Source: Punica granatum (Eukaryota > Streptophyta > Magnoliopsida > Myrtales > Lythraceae). From it: a DNA stretch of 64,000 bases. Each line of letters opens with the position of its first letter. Positions within the stretch are counted from its first letter, which is position 1. The notes below the pieces were generated by a model, which made no database searches, was not told where the DNA came from, and worked only from the letters and a program-made list of their open reading frames with translations. The position numbers and the translations under genes are program-made. This document shows, piece after piece, positions 36,630 to 46,968 of this stretch. The stretch lies in contig NC_045129.1 in assembly GCF_007655135.1 (NCBI RefSeq), forward strand, positions 19,008,274-19,072,273, read 5' to 3'.

Positions 36630-37935
36630 TGTCAGCACCCCATTTTGGTCCACCGGCTCCAACGGAGGACTTCCGACCAAGACTCGGGACACTATTCTCC
36701 ATCGGGAAAACGGAGGCAAATAGGCGGGCACAAAGTCATGGATTGCGGAAGAAAAGCATGGTCCACCGAGAAAGGCGGATGGGAGCCATCGGAAGAACAA
36801 ACAAACAAGGAACCCCGAAAACAGCGCAGTTGGCACTGCGGCACTATTCATCATCGGATCACTGAAGCACCGAAAGGTGCCCAGTATGGGACTCTAAAAA
36901 TCCCTCTTAGTGCCAAAGTGACCAACGACACGTCCGGGCGCATTTCCGGGGCATGCCACATGAGCCGGGACACCCCAATCTCTTACGGACGCCTTTTCTG
37001 ACATAGCTCTCGGGGCCCGCTCCACTGACAAGCAGACGGCCCCCTAAAACGGGCCTACAGGCACCCAGGAACCATCAAGGCCATGGGATAAGCTTCAAAC
37101 GATCATTCAGAACTCTACAAGGCTCCCCGAGGGACGTTTCGGTGGTAGCAAACGCATCCCGACAAATCTTCGGGGCACATTCACGGAAATCAGAGACCGC
37201 AGCGATTCCCGAACACCTCAAGACATTCAGGGAGCACTGTGAAAATCCCGGGCACAAGTCCCTAGGCCTCCCCGGGCCAACGGTCCTCGGTTGAGGGCGA
37301 CGAGCCAACGATCCCCTGCGGGGAAGAAGGGTCACCGAAACGAATGTCAAGACGCACAAAGAGCAATCGGGGAATGGGGGACACTAAACTCTACTCCGAA
37401 CATCCAAACAGTCAAAACCGACTCTCGAGGCGCCGAGTCGCCCGAACGTTCGTTCACACGACGTATGGCGATATTAGGCTCATTCAAATCCTCGTCGTTC
37501 AAGCATTCCAAATCTACAAATTAATTGGACATCGGAGATCGGATGCGAGCTCAATCAAGTTTCAAGCGTTTTCCAACTTTTCTCTCAATCGAATGGGACC
37601 CACAGCTCAGCCAAGCCAAGCAACCAAGCCGCTGCTCAACCCCAAGCCACGACTCAATCCCTCAAGCCGCGGCTCAGTCGCAATTAGCCTCGGCTCAACC
37701 CTTGGCCGGCTGCTCCAAGCCCTCCCCTCTACAAAATTTAAATTTTGCTCTTACACCCATCACTTCCTCTTACACACACATCACTTCCCATCACTTCCTA
37801 TCACTTTTCTCTAACTTCCCCTACACTCAACATGACCATTTCCCTTCCCTAATCCCGTTCCAAATTTCGGCAGCCCTTTAATCCCCCCAAAACCGCACTT
37901 AACTTCACTAAACCAAGCCGTTAAGCCTCCCTTTA
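36630..37935 (+). repeat. 5' LTR of element F, upstream segment (U3)
   Basis: Begins TGTCAGCACCCC and aligns base for base with 58126-59434. It ends in the TSD CTTTA (37931-37935) where element X inserted. Contains the AGCCGCGGCT-type motif cluster at about 37610-37700. Confidence 0.92.
37931..37935 (+). repeat. TSD CTTTA, left copy, of element X
   Basis: CTTTA is present once at the uninterrupted site in the 3' LTR (59427-59431) and on both sides of X (37931-37935 and 43277-43281). Confidence 0.95.
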
Positions 37936-38351
37936 TGACGAGGAGTCCCGCCTAAGTGACAACCCATATTCTAGAAGACTTCGGCTGCTTCTAGAGAAGA
38001 ATATGCCATAGTACAATTTCTCTTAATTAGATATTGTTTCCTATATTAGCTTGAGTCAGGAGTCTGAAGTTTCTTGTTTCAGATTATTTCCTTGTTCAAT
38101 TTTAGGAAAGTAATCTAGAGGAGTATAGGTGTCAGTTTCCTATTCTAGAGTCAATGGAGGTGTATTCCCTCTATATATAGGTTATTCACCTCATTGTAAG
38201 AGGGGGCAAAAAAACACCTTTTGTTGAATGATATTTTCAGTTTGCCATAACTCTTTGTTTTCAGCATATTGCTTGGGTTTAGCCATGTTCTATTCCCTTC
38301 GAGTCTAAAATTCAGATTTAGGCGCGAGAAACCGTGATCCGCGCTGCGTCA
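37936..38351 (+). repeat. 5' LTR of element X (416 bp)
   Basis: TGACGAGGAG...GCTGCGTCA with TG/CA ends. Has a TATATATA box at 38172-38179 (the 3' LTR copy is at 43099-43106) and an almost identical partner at 42861-43276. Confidence 0.95.
38172..38179 (+). promoter_or_regulatory. TATA box of element X 5' LTR
   Basis: CTATATATAGG, conserved in the 3' LTR. It would start the genomic transcript roughly 30 bp downstream. Confidence 0.7.
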
Positions 38352-38353
38352 GT

Positions 38354-38365
38354 TGGTATCAGAGC
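38354..38365 (+). other. Primer binding site of element X (tRNA-iMet type)
   Basis: TGGTATCAGAGC, two bases after the LTR end, is the usual plant initiator-Met tRNA complement. The gag ATG follows only 15 bp later. Confidence 0.9.
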
Positions 38366-38380
38366 AGAAGTTGCCTAAAT

Positions 38381-39532
38381 ATGATCATGGCGGACGAGGC
38401 GATTCACAACCACCCTAATGCCGAACAGCAGGAGGTGGGCGCGATTCAAGCACTGGAGCAGAGGATCGAAAGGATGGAGCGAACTCTCGAGCGGAGGTTT
38501 GAGCAAAGACTGGACCAGAGGTTCGAGGAGCTACGTACCATGCTTGGTGCTCTAAACTTGCGTGCTGACCAGAATGCGGTAGACGGCGGTCAGGCACAGC
38601 GAGTTTTTTCTCGTGAGCCACCCGTTGTTCAACGTGTTCCCCGTAGGATCCAATATTATGAAGATTCAGATGAGCAGAGTGGAGTTGCATACGATCGATT
38701 TGTTCATCCACAAAGGAATCAAAGAAATCGCCAAGATGCTGGAGACTTTCGTTTGAAGGCCGATATTCCCGTTTTCAACGGATGCTTAAACATCGAGGAA
38801 TTCTTGGATTGGCTTTCAGAAGTCGACCGGTTCGTCGAATACGCGGAGCTTCCCGAGGAGAAGCGCGTGAAGCTGGTGGCATACCGATTGAAGGGAGGAG
38901 CATCTGCTTGGTGGGATCGTGTGCAAGAGAACCGAGGACGTGTAGGGAAGCAGCCCATCCAAACATGGGAACGCATGAGGCGAATGTTGAGGGCTAGATT
39001 TCTTCCTCCAGATTATGAGCAATATTTGTTCATGAAATACCAGAGGTGTGTGCAAGGGTCGAGGTCCGTCCATGATTACACAGCGGAATTCCTAAGGTTG
39101 GCGGAGCGTAATGCACTAAATGAGTCAGAGAGCCAACAAGTTGCCCGGTATATGGAAGGTTTAAAGCCAACTATTCGGGACAAGATTGGCGTGCAGATGG
39201 TAGCAACGGTGGATGATGCTCGAAGCTTAGCTCTCAAGGCTGAGATGATGACGCAAGACAGGGGAAATTCATACCGCAGGAATTATGCAGAATCATCACA
39301 AGCCTCTGCAGAAAGAAGCCAAGCTACTAAACAACAAGGATTAAACAAGCAAGGTCAAGGAAATTTCGATAAATCAGCTGGCAAAAAGTTGGTCACCGAG
39401 ACTGGAGCTTCAAGGAACCAAAATTCTCTTGCCAAGCAATTCACAGCAAAGTGCTTCAAGTGCAACCAGCCGGGTCATCGATCGAGTGATTGTCCTTGGC
39501 GAAAGGCTATCGCTTTGGTGGAGCATGAATAA
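38381..39532 (+). CDS. Element X gag
   Basis: 383 codons from an ATG close behind the PBS. Residues about 20-55 are a charged coiled coil (QRIERMERTLERRFEQR). Residues about 130-250 are the Retrotrans_gag capsid domain (FLDWLSEVDRFVEY, the GGASAWW block, then the LRARFLPPDY block). A CCHC zinc knuckle (CFKCNQPGHRSSDC) lies near residues 356-369. The protein would form the virus-like particle and bind genomic RNA. The TAA at 39530-39532 stands in frame with the protease that follows, with no frame change. Related elements read gag-pol as one frame, so I think the stop is a mutation (C to T in CAA would explain it). A programmed readthrough stop cannot be excluded. Confidence 0.9.
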   Translation: MIMADEAIHNHPNAEQQEVGAIQALEQRIERMERTLERRFEQRLDQRFEELRTMLGALNLRADQNAVDGGQAQRVFSREPPVVQRVPRRIQYYEDSDEQSGVAYDRFVHPQRNQRNRQDAGDFRLKADIPVFNGCLNIEEFLDWLSEVDRFVEYAELPEEKRVKLVAYRLKGGASAWWDRVQENRGRVGKQPIQTWERMRRMLRARFLPPDYEQYLFMKYQRCVQGSRSVHDYTAEFLRLAERNALNESESQQVARYMEGLKPTIRDKIGVQMVATVDDARSLALKAEMMTQDRGNSYRRNYAESSQASAERSQATKQQGLNKQGQGNFDKSAGKKLVTETGASRNQNSLAKQFTAKCFKCNQPGHRSSDCPWRKAIALVEHE

Positions 39533-40285
39533 GATGTGTTTTGCGATCCTGAGGAAGAGAAAGAGGAAGATGAAGAATACAGCGGTGATGATGATTATGA
39601 GCAGACATACATGGCTCGGAAGTTGATGCTCGCACCTAAGCAAGAAGACCAATCCCAGAGAAACAAGCTATTTCGCACTAGGTGCAACATTCATTCACGC
39701 ACTTTCAACTTGATTATTGACAGCGGAAGTCAAGAGAATATTATAGGAAGAGCTGTGGTCGAGAAGCTAGAGTTGCCAGTTGAGAAGCACCCAAATCCTT
39801 ATTCGATTGGCTGGATAAAGTCAGTGGGTGATATCCGAGTGACCGAACGATGCAAGGTTCCTTTCTCCATTGGCAAATATCGAGATGAGGTGTACTGTGA
39901 CGTTGTGGATATGGAAGCTTGCCACCTATTATTTGGGAGACCTTGGCAGTATGACACTGATGCAAAACACCATGGCAAAGAGAATGTGTATCGGCTCGTA
40001 AAGGAAGGGGTACGCTACACCCTAGTACCCTTATCAGAGAAACCTAAGCCCAAAGCTGTCCCGAAAGTGGAGGGTAAAGCGTTTTTGATAGAGACTCATT
40101 CGGAGCGGGAGATTGAAGCTGATTTTAAAGAGTCAAAGGAATTGCATGTGCTGATTGTGAAGGATTTACCATTGCAGAAGCAAATCGTGGAGGTGCCAGA
40201 GGAAGTGAAGCCCGTACTTGCAGAATTTGAAGAGATCATTCCTGAGGAGTTGCCAGATGAGTTGCCTCCAATGAGAGATATTTAG
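39533..40285 (+). CDS. Element X protease segment of pol
   Basis: Continues the gag frame after the stop. An acidic linker (EEEKEEDEEYSGDDD) leads to a retropepsin-type aspartic protease with the DSG motif at codons 63-65 of the segment and an ACHLLFGRPWQYD block, the usual C-terminal signature of plant Ty3 proteases. It would cut the polyprotein. The segment ends at TAG 40283-40285, just before the conserved HQIDL block that opens RT; C to T in a CAG codon would explain it. Not translatable as part of a full polyprotein without readthrough. Confidence 0.85.
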   Translation, partial: DVFCDPEEEKEEDEEYSGDDDYEQTYMARKLMLAPKQEDQSQRNKLFRTRCNIHSRTFNLIIDSGSQENIIGRAVVEKLELPVEKHPNPYSIGWIKSVGDIRVTERCKVPFSIGKYRDEVYCDVVDMEACHLLFGRPWQYDTDAKHHGKENVYRLVKEGVRYTLVPLSEKPKPKAVPKVEGKAFLIETHSEREIEADFKESKELHVLIVKDLPLQKQIVEVPEEVKPVLAEFEEIIPEELPDELPPMRDI

Positions 40286-41008
40286 CACCAAATCGACTTG
40301 ATGCCCGGAGCAAGCTTACCTAATCTGCCCCAATATCGCATGAGTCCACACGAGAGTGCAATACTCCAGGAGAAAGTAGAGGAACTGCTAAGAAAAGGTC
40401 ATATTCGAGAAAGTTTGAGTCCATGTGCCGTGCCTGCATTATTGACTCCGAAGAAAGATGGGAGCTGGCATATGTGTGTCGATAGCAGGGCCATTAACAA
40501 GATTACGGTGGGATACAAGTTTCCCATTCCAAGGCTTGATGATATGCTGGATCAATTACACGGGGCGGTGGTGTTCTCCAAGATTGACCTTCGGAGTGGA
40601 TACCACCAGATTCGAATTCATCCAGGAGATGAGTGGAAGACTGCATTTAAAACTAGAGATGGGCTTTATGAGTGGTTGGTAATGCCATTCGGGTTGTCAA
40701 ATGCTCCCAGTACGTTTATGCGATTGATGAATCAGGTACTCAAACCTTTTTTTGGCCGGTTTGTAGTTGTCTACTTCGATGATATTTTGATATATAGCAG
40801 ATCGACCAATGACCACCTCATGCATCTATGTGAGGTATTGACTGTGCTGCGGAAGAATAAGTTGATTATCAATCTTAAGAAGTGCAATTTTATGACGTCG
40901 CGCTTGCTGTTCCTTGGGTATATAGTAAGCTCAGAAGGCATTCGGGTTGATGATGAGAAGGTCAGTGCAATTAGAGATTGGCCTGCTCCAAAACGGTTGG
41001 AGAAATAA
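40286..41008 (+). CDS. Element X reverse transcriptase segment
   Basis: Same frame as the preceding segment. Contains the RT fingers ([18 protein letters not shown]), the [13 protein letters not shown] block with the first catalytic Asp, the [12 protein letters not shown] block and the [11 protein letters not shown] active site. It makes cDNA from genomic RNA. Near 40990 one A is missing from an A run compared with the expected reading, and the frame then stops at 41006-41008. The frame starting at 40978 takes over and carries the RT thumb/RNase H connection. Confidence 0.88.
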   Translation, partial: HQIDLMPGASLPNLPQYRMSPHESAILQEKVEELLRKGHIRESLSPCAVPALLTPKKDGSWHMCVDSRAINKITVGYKFPIPRLDDMLDQLHGAVVFSKIDLRSGYHQIRIHPGDEWKTAFKTRDGLYEWLVMPFGLSNAPSTFMRLMNQVLKPFFGRFVVVYFDDILIYSRSTNDHLMHLCEVLTVLRKNKLIINLKKCNFMTSRLLFLGYIVSSEGIRVDDEKVSAIRDWPAPKRLEK

Positions 41009-41433
41009 GAAGTTTCCATGGCCTAGCTACATTCTATAGACGGTTTATACGTGACTTCAGCACGATTATGGCCCCAATCACCGAATGCTTGAAGAAAGGG
41101 AGGTTTAATTGGGGAGAAGAAGCAGAAGCTAGTTTCGCATTGATCAAGGAGAAGTTATGCTCAGCTCCAGTTCTAGCCTTGCCATGTTTTGAGAAACTAT
41201 TTGAGGTGGAATGCGATGCGAGTGGTGTTGGCATTGGAGCTGTTCTATCACAAGAGAAATGGCCAGTCGCATATTTTAGTGAAAAGCTTAGCGATGCCCG
41301 TCGGAGCTGGTCAACCTATGACAAGGAATTCTATGCTGTTTTCCGTGCGTTGAAGCATTGGGAGCATTATCTTATAGGCAAGGAGTTCATTTTGTACTCT
41401 GATCACCAAGCACTGAAGTATTTGAATAGTTAG
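40978..41433 (+). CDS. Element X RNase H segment
   Basis: Frame-shifted relative to RT by the deletion near 40990; only from about 40990 is it the genuine reading. It contains the connection (the [13 protein letters not shown] block) and RNase H with Asp80 (ECDASG), Glu117 (DKEFYA) and Asp142 (YSDHQAL), numbered from 40978. It would degrade the RNA strand. It ends at TAG 41431-41433, where C to T in a CAG codon is the simplest explanation, and the frame continues in integrase. Confidence 0.88.
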   Translation: MACSKTVGEIRSFHGLATFYRRFIRDFSTIMAPITECLKKGRFNWGEEAEASFALIKEKLCSAPVLALPCFEKLFEVECDASGVGIGAVLSQEKWPVAYFSEKLSDARRSWSTYDKEFYAVFRALKHWEHYLIGKEFILYSDHQALKYLNS

Positions 41434-41451
41434 AAGCGGATCAGCAGTAAC

Positions 41452-42885
41452 ATGCATGCTCGGTGGACTACATTTCTTCAAAAGTTTCCTTTTAAACTAG
41501 TGCACAAATCAGGTGTGCAAAACAAGGTTGCCGATGCATTAAGCAGGCGTGCAGCACTGCTGACAATGTTGAGAAGCGAACTTATCGAGTTCGAAAAATT
41601 GAAGGAGCAGCACACAGATGATGAGGATTTTGCCGAAGCTTGGTCCAAGGTGCAAAATCGCCAAGCGGCTGGAGAGTTTCACAACCGTGAGGGATTTCTG
41701 ATGAGAGGTAACCAGCTTTGCATTCCTCATTCATCCCTCCGAGAGAAACTGATTAGGGATTTACATGGTGGAGGACTAGCTGCACATCTTGGACGTGACA
41801 AGACCGTAGCTACTGTTTCGGAGAGGTTTTATTGGCCTAAATCGCGTCGTGATGTGGAGAAGTTCGTGCGGAGGTGCCATATGTGTCAGACTTCTAAAGG
41901 ACAGAAGCAAAACACCGGCCTCTGTCTACCGTTGCCGGTACCTGAGGATATATGGGAGGATTTGTCAATGGATTTCATATTGGGGTTGCCTCGTACTCAA
42001 CGGGGTATGGATTCGATCTTTGTTATTGTGGATAGATTCTCGAAGATGGCACACTTCATACCATGCCGAAAAACTACAGATGCTTCAAGTGTGGCTCGAT
42101 TGTTTTTCAAAGAGGTGGTTCGTTTGCACGGTGTTCCTAAGTCCATCGTTTCAGATCGAGACACCAGGTTCCTTAGCCATTTTTGGCTTACCTTCTGGAA
42201 AATGTTCGATGCTTCATTAAAGTTCAGTAGCACAGCTCACCCACAGACAGATGGTCAAACGGAATCGATGAATAGGACCTTGGCAAATATGGTTCGTAGC
42301 ATTTGTGGAGAAAAACCGAAGCAATGGGATTTCGCTCTTGCTCAAGCCGAATTTGCCTACAATAGTGCCGTTCATAGTGCTACTGGGAGGTCTCCATTCT
42401 CCATAGTTTATCAAAAGGTTCCAAGGCATGCTATCGATTTGATCAAGCCACCAAAGACCTACAAAGGCAATGCTGCAGCTGAAAGCATGGCAAAGGAGGT
42501 GCAATCAATGCAGCAACAAGTTCATCAAAAGCTGGAAGCTACAACTGCGAAGTATAAGAAGGCCGCCGACAAGCATCGCAAAGAGCGACTCTTTTCAGAA
42601 GGGGATATGGTGATGGTGTTTCTTCGGAAAGAAAGATTTCCAGTTGGAAGTTATAACAAGCTGAAGCCGAAGAAGTATGGTCCATACAAGGTGTTGAAAA
42701 AGATAAATGACAATGCGTATGTCATAGATCTTCCCGAGTCCATGGGTATTTCACGCACATTCAATGTGGCGGACATTTACCCCTACTATGATTCGAAGGA
42801 GCCATTATATCCTGAATTCAGCACAAGCTCGAGGCCGAGCTTTCCACAAGTGGGGGAGACTGACGAGGAGTCCCGCCTAAAGTGA
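41452..42885 (+). CDS. Element X integrase, frame extending into 3' LTR
   Basis: 477 codons in the same frame as the RNase H segment. Zinc module His105, His112, Cys142, Cys145; catalytic Asp174 (SMDFILG), Asp235 (VSDRD) and Glu271 (QTESMNR) with 35 residues between the last two; then a GPY module ([12 protein letters not shown]) and a tail with the SFPQVG motif. The frame crosses the 3' LTR start at 42861 and stops at 42883-42885. CRM-clade integrases are known to end this way and to carry a short targeting motif instead of a classical chromodomain. The tail resembles that layout, but I assign the clade only provisionally. Internally this segment is intact. Confidence 0.9.
   Translation: MHARWTTFLQKFPFKLVHKSGVQNKVADALSRRAALLTMLRSELIEFEKLKEQHTDDEDFAEAWSKVQNRQAAGEFHNREGFLMRGNQLCIPHSSLREKLIRDLHGGGLAAHLGRDKTVATVSERFYWPKSRRDVEKFVRRCHMCQTSKGQKQNTGLCLPLPVPEDIWEDLSMDFILGLPRTQRGMDSIFVIVDRFSKMAHFIPCRKTTDASSVARLFFKEVVRLHGVPKSIVSDRDTRFLSHFWLTFWKMFDASLKFSSTAHPQTDGQTESMNRTLANMVRSICGEKPKQWDFALAQAEFAYNSAVHSATGRSPFSIVYQKVPRHAIDLIKPPKTYKGNAAAESMAKEVQSMQQQVHQKLEATTAKYKKAADKHRKERLFSEGDMVMVFLRKERFPVGSYNKLKPKKYGPYKVLKKINDNAYVIDLPESMGISRTFNVADIYPYYDSKEPLYPEFSTSSRPSFPQVGETDEESRLK
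42849..42860 (+). other. Polypurine tract of element X
   Basis: AGTGGGGGAGAC ends at the 3' LTR start. It lies inside the integrase reading frame. Confidence 0.75.
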
Positions 42886-43276
42886 TAACCCATATTCTAG
42901 AAGACTTCGGCTGCTACTAGAGAAGAATATTGCCATAGTACAATTTCTCTTAATTAGATATTGTTTCCTATATTAGCTTGAGTCAGGAGTCTGAAGTTTC
43001 CTGTTTCAGATTATTTCCTTGTTCAATTTTAGGAAAGTAATCTAGAGGAGTATAGGTGTCAGTTTCCTTTTCGAGAGTCAATGGAGGTGTATTCCCTCTA
43101 TATATAGGCTATTCACCTCATTGTAAGAGGGGAGAAAAACACCTTTTGTTGAATGATATTTTGAGTTTGCCATAACTCTTTGTTTTCAGCATATTGTTAG
43201 GGTTTAGCCGTGTTCTATTCCCTTCGAGTCTAAAATTCAGATTTAGGCGCGAGAAATCGTGATCCGCACTGCGTCA
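42861..43276 (+). repeat. 3' LTR of element X (416 bp)
   Basis: Pairs with 37936-38351; equal length because small indels cancel. Followed by TSD CTTTA (43277-43281). Confidence 0.95.
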
Positions 43277-43279
43277 CTT

Positions 43280-43285
43280 TATAAA
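43280..43285 (+). promoter_or_regulatory. TATA box of F 5' LTR, re-created next to element X
   Basis: TATAAA within CTTTATAAACCC. X inserted inside this motif, and the TSD restores it on the right-hand side only. The upstream U3 is now 5.3 kb away. The intact version is in the 3' LTR at 59430-59435. Confidence 0.65.
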
Positions 43286-46200
43286 CCCTAAGCCTCATCA
43301 ACCTAATCACTTCTTCATTCTCACTCTCTCTCAAGAATCCTCTCAAACTCCAGCCCTCCCCTCCAGCTCGTCTAGCCCTTGCCAAGGCCAAAACCGGCCG
43401 AAACCACCGGAAAACCACCCGGTATTCCGGTGACCACCTGACTCGACTTAAGCCAAAAATCACCAAACTCCCTAGCCTACATATTTTCCACCCGCTAAGT
43501 CCATTTCCGGGCTTAGATTTTCCATTGGAGGTCCCCAACATCACGTTCTAGCCGAAAGTGCAATCGGGTCCCGAGAGCCCCTAGCCGTGCACACCGAGTC
43601 TTCCGACGTGCCATTTCTTCCCACGACTTCGGCGAGTCGTGCCATCACGTTCCAAGGGTTCCTCACAACCCTCACCCTCCCCCGTGAAGAGGTGGTCACG
43701 GTCCGAGGGCCGATCAACCGTGCTCAACCATCGTTCATCCGTTTCTCTCTTACCGGGTTCCTCACATTTTTACCGAACTTTCTCTCACATTTTCGGGTTT
43801 GTTCAAGTCTTGGCACGTTGGGGTCTGCCTACGGTCATCTAGATCCGTCTCTTAGGAGTCCAACGAGCCCGACCTCGCATCGTGCCGTGACCGGAGCGAG
43901 CGTGCCGACCCATTTTCCCTCGAGCTGCCGCGGCTGCCCTCTTCTCGGGTCACTACACCCGTAACCCCAAACCGAGTCTTGCGACTCTCGAGGCCGCTTC
44001 CCCGACTCTTTTCCTCGTGCATCGAGGCTAGGTAACGATTCTTCACAACTTAGAGAAGTTAAGACCCTCGATCATTGCTTGTATGAAATGTTTATATGAC
44101 TTGAAAGATTCGAATGCATGACAACGTCGTTATCCTTTAGATCTGGATGTTCCCATGCATGCTATGCATTGTTGCACGTATTTTTATTATTATTCACATC
44201 ATCACGTCGTATTAATATGCATGCATAGTGCTAGGGGGGGTCGGATCCGAGAGAAGGAGATCGGTATGGACTTGAGGAGGCCATAGAGCCTCTCGGCCGA
44301 ACCTCATGAAGGAGGGCCGTGAGCCTATATGGCCTCCTAGGGTCCATGACCCTCTCCTCTTCCCGGAATAGACCGTCTCCATGCACGGGAAGTCCCTAGC
44401 CGTGGCTGTGATTTGGTTAAGTGAAGGGAATGGCTCGGGATCTAGGAGAGAGAGCCCTTGGAGGGTTCGGCTATGTCAAGGAACCCACGGCCATGCCCTT
44501 GCGATGGGGGTCGTGGGGCTCCTTGGCCTATTCGAAGTCTTGGGGCTCCTCCTCTCTTGATGCCGTGTGATTCCCATGCATTATTCCTAAGATTATCATG
44601 AAATGAGTTAATATTGATTGTCGATTTCGCGAATATGATGTTCTTTGAGTGTTTCATATGTTTATTTGCACAAATCGGGGTCGTGTCAATGTCAATTTAG
44701 TAAAATGTGTATTATTATCACGTATGGGTTATTTGTTGCATGCGAGGGACGGTTAGGAGCAACGTGAAAGACCTACCGAGGCTCAAGCTGGGTCAAGGAG
44801 TATTCGGCTACTCACCTTTGAGAGGCGGCGAAATCATCCGTGACCTCGTGGGAGTGGTTGGCCTCTCCATTACTCCAAAGCCGGTCCTCGGAATTGTTCG
44901 TAATTACATTTCCTTTAAATCGTCGCCCACGCGTTTATTATGTATTGGATATGCTAGACCCGAACCTCATCCGTCAAAACCATAATCGCGAAATAAAATA
45001 ATAAATATCGAAAAATCTTACGAACGGGATAAACGGGACGTATCATTCGGCTAATTAAAACACTTGGACTAAATAATTGGATAAATTGGTCGTAAATTCA
45101 TAAACGCATCGATGATTTACGGAACGGCGAGGATGTCCTTTTCCACCAAAAATTCATAATTTCAAAATACCGAGACGCGTAACACGAATAGAATTGATGT
45201 CCAACGAGTACTCGCGTGTTATGACTCGAGTCCGGGCCCAATTTGAGGCGGCCCGAGTCGAGGCACGCGAGTCCTTCTTAGACTCCTTCGTGTGACACGA
45301 TCTCCAATTTATTTCCGAACCTCGCAATTTTATCATCCAAGGGCATGATCGTTATTCCGTGATTCACCGATACCCTAGGCTTTAGGGAGTTGGGAACACC
45401 TAGAACTATGAACGAGAAAGGACGACCCGTTCGGATGCGAGTTTCATTCGCGCGGCCCATTTCGTTCGTTTTCGGTGTTTCTTTCTTCCTATTGTAGATT
45501 CGGTGGGGATCATTTTTATTTCAGTTACAAAATACGAAAAACCGGATTAATCATACATTTGGCATAATCGAACGCTAGATAATGGATAGACGGAATGATA
45601 GATTCCAATCTAGAGTCAAAACACGAGTTTGGCTAATTCGGTGAAACCGTAGCGACACTTAACTGAATAAGAGTCCTAAAACAAATTCACACATATAATT
45701 GGCTTAGAACTATATCCTAGCCCGCCCTCTACGTTTGCCTAGGTTAGATACATTGTTTGCTAATCAATCCTGGTTAATAACTGATTAAATCACGTACATT
45801 CGACTTAATACACCATTTGTCTGTATTCACCGATAGTTGTCAGCTGTTGTCTGTATTATGTCAGTTTTATCAGTTTTCTTCTGTTTTATCCTTGCCTATG
45901 ACGATTTATTGCGGTTCGGGCCCGAGCCCATAGGTTACGTGTTGCACGGAGTCCAACGCCCCAAATCACCGAACACGAGGTCCAACGCCTCTTAACTCAC
46001 CGAGCGCGTGCAACCCGAGTGCGGAATGGGATCTAGCCTCGATTCACCGTTACACTCCGAATACGGCCTATGTGGAAGGCAATTTGGATTGGGCGTGTGA
46101 AACGGATCTAGATATCACCCGGGAACTCGATCGGTCCATCAGATACAGTGAGAACCGACCGGTTCTCCCGTAAACCGTTGGATCGATCGGACCCGACCCC

Positions 46201-46430
46201 CGGCTCCTTGAGCCCGCGTTGCCTTAATTCGTTTATCGGTTATTCAAAATATACGGTGAGCTGGAGCGGAATATTGGCCCAATGCAAACCGATCGGGATC
46301 CATTTACTCATTTAGTTGTACTTTGTAATTAGTCGAGAGAACATTGTGAGAATTCTATTTGTATGTTCATTCATATACTTGTAAGGATCCCGATCGATGA
46401 GCGAGAGGTCCGAATGCCGAATCGGTTAAG

Positions 46431-46643
46431 TTGGTCTATTCCTACCAAAGGGTGAGTGAGCTCGGATACTCGTGGCCTCGGTTCACGCAGGGAATCGGCC
46501 ATCATGGTTCGGTGAACTGTAGCGCTAAGATAGTGAACCGATTCCTCGATGCACCAACATACTCACCTTTTGGATGTTCGGCCCAACTTGATCAATTCAT
46601 CGAATTTACGGTGTCAAAACGGGCGAGTCGAGTACAACTCTAA
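46431..46643 (+). other. Conserved small open frame in F 5' LTR
   Basis: 70 codons with an FTQGIGHHGSVNC stretch and a C-terminal SKRASRVQL. The stop lies 12 bp before the AATAAA. The F 3' LTR has the same frame (62598-62810) with one or two changes. No recognised domain, and a partly open antisense frame exists in several copies, so coding status is uncertain. Confidence 0.35.
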
Positions 46644-46654
46644 ATCACGCGGTA

Positions 46655-46660
46655 AATAAA
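46655..46660 (+). promoter_or_regulatory. Candidate polyadenylation signal in F 5' LTR
   Basis: AATAAA in GGTAAATAAACAAAA, present at the same place in B, A, E, the F 3' LTR (62822-62827), and on the minus strand in C and D. A stem (CGTGCGGG/CCCGCACG, 46699-46721) follows about 40 bp later. Confidence 0.5.
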
Positions 46661-46968
46661 CAAAATGGCAAGCTTAGCAAGCTAGAGTACCGAAAGGGCG
46701 TGCGGGATATAGGCCCGCACGTAATAGAACCCCCGAATTCGGAATTTCCGGTTCCGTACGACCATTGCCTTAGCATTTAGGTGTACCCCGTACCCCTAGA
46801 CCCGGGTAACTTGCCGGCCCTCGACCTCCGGGCCGTAAAATGGCAAGTGGCGACTCCTTCTCACGTACGTCCGTCGCGCGTCCCCGGGAAGGTGGACACT
46901 CCCAAGCCGCGTTGCATAGGCTTCGCGCATGCGTGCCCCGACGAGATGAAATTCGGGTGCGCACAGCT

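Larger units (their letters stand above)
37936..43276 (+). mobile_element. Element X: chromovirus-type (CRM-like) Ty3/gypsy retrotransposon
   Basis: 5341 bp with 416-bp LTRs, a tRNA-iMet-type PBS, gag, protease, RT, RNase H, integrase, a purine-rich tract and a perfect TSD (CTTTA). It is nested in the 5' LTR of F. Domain order and the YFDD RT are those of chromovirus elements. No chromodomain is evident; instead the polyprotein frame continues 25 bases into the 3' LTR, as known for the CRM clade. The frame is broken by three stops (39530, 40283, 41431) and one frameshift (about 40990). The two LTRs differ at about 13 substitutions and a few indels by eye, about 3%. Confidence 0.92.
43277..46965 (+). 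repeat. 5' LTR of element F, downstream segment (TATA to LTR end)
   Basis: Starts with the right TSD copy CTTTA and continues the F LTR exactly as at 59427 onward. Ends GGGTGCGCACA at 46965, followed by GCT and the PBS. Carries TATAAA (43280-43285), AATAAA (46655-46660), an 8-bp-stem hairpin (46699-46721), a PBS-like TGGCGACTCC (46848-46857) and the conserved small frame (46431-46643). Confidence 0.92.

Noticed and set aside
38415..38711. Minus-strand frame opposite X gag
   Set aside because: Antisense shadow of gag.
39530..39532. Programmed stop-codon readthrough between gag and pol of X
   Set aside because: Possible, but two further TAG stops and a frameshift in the same pol make decay the simpler explanation.
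42861..42885. Classical chromodomain at the end of X integrase
   Set aside because: The tail lacks recognisable chromodomain aromatic residues; only the CRM-like extension into the LTR is visible.
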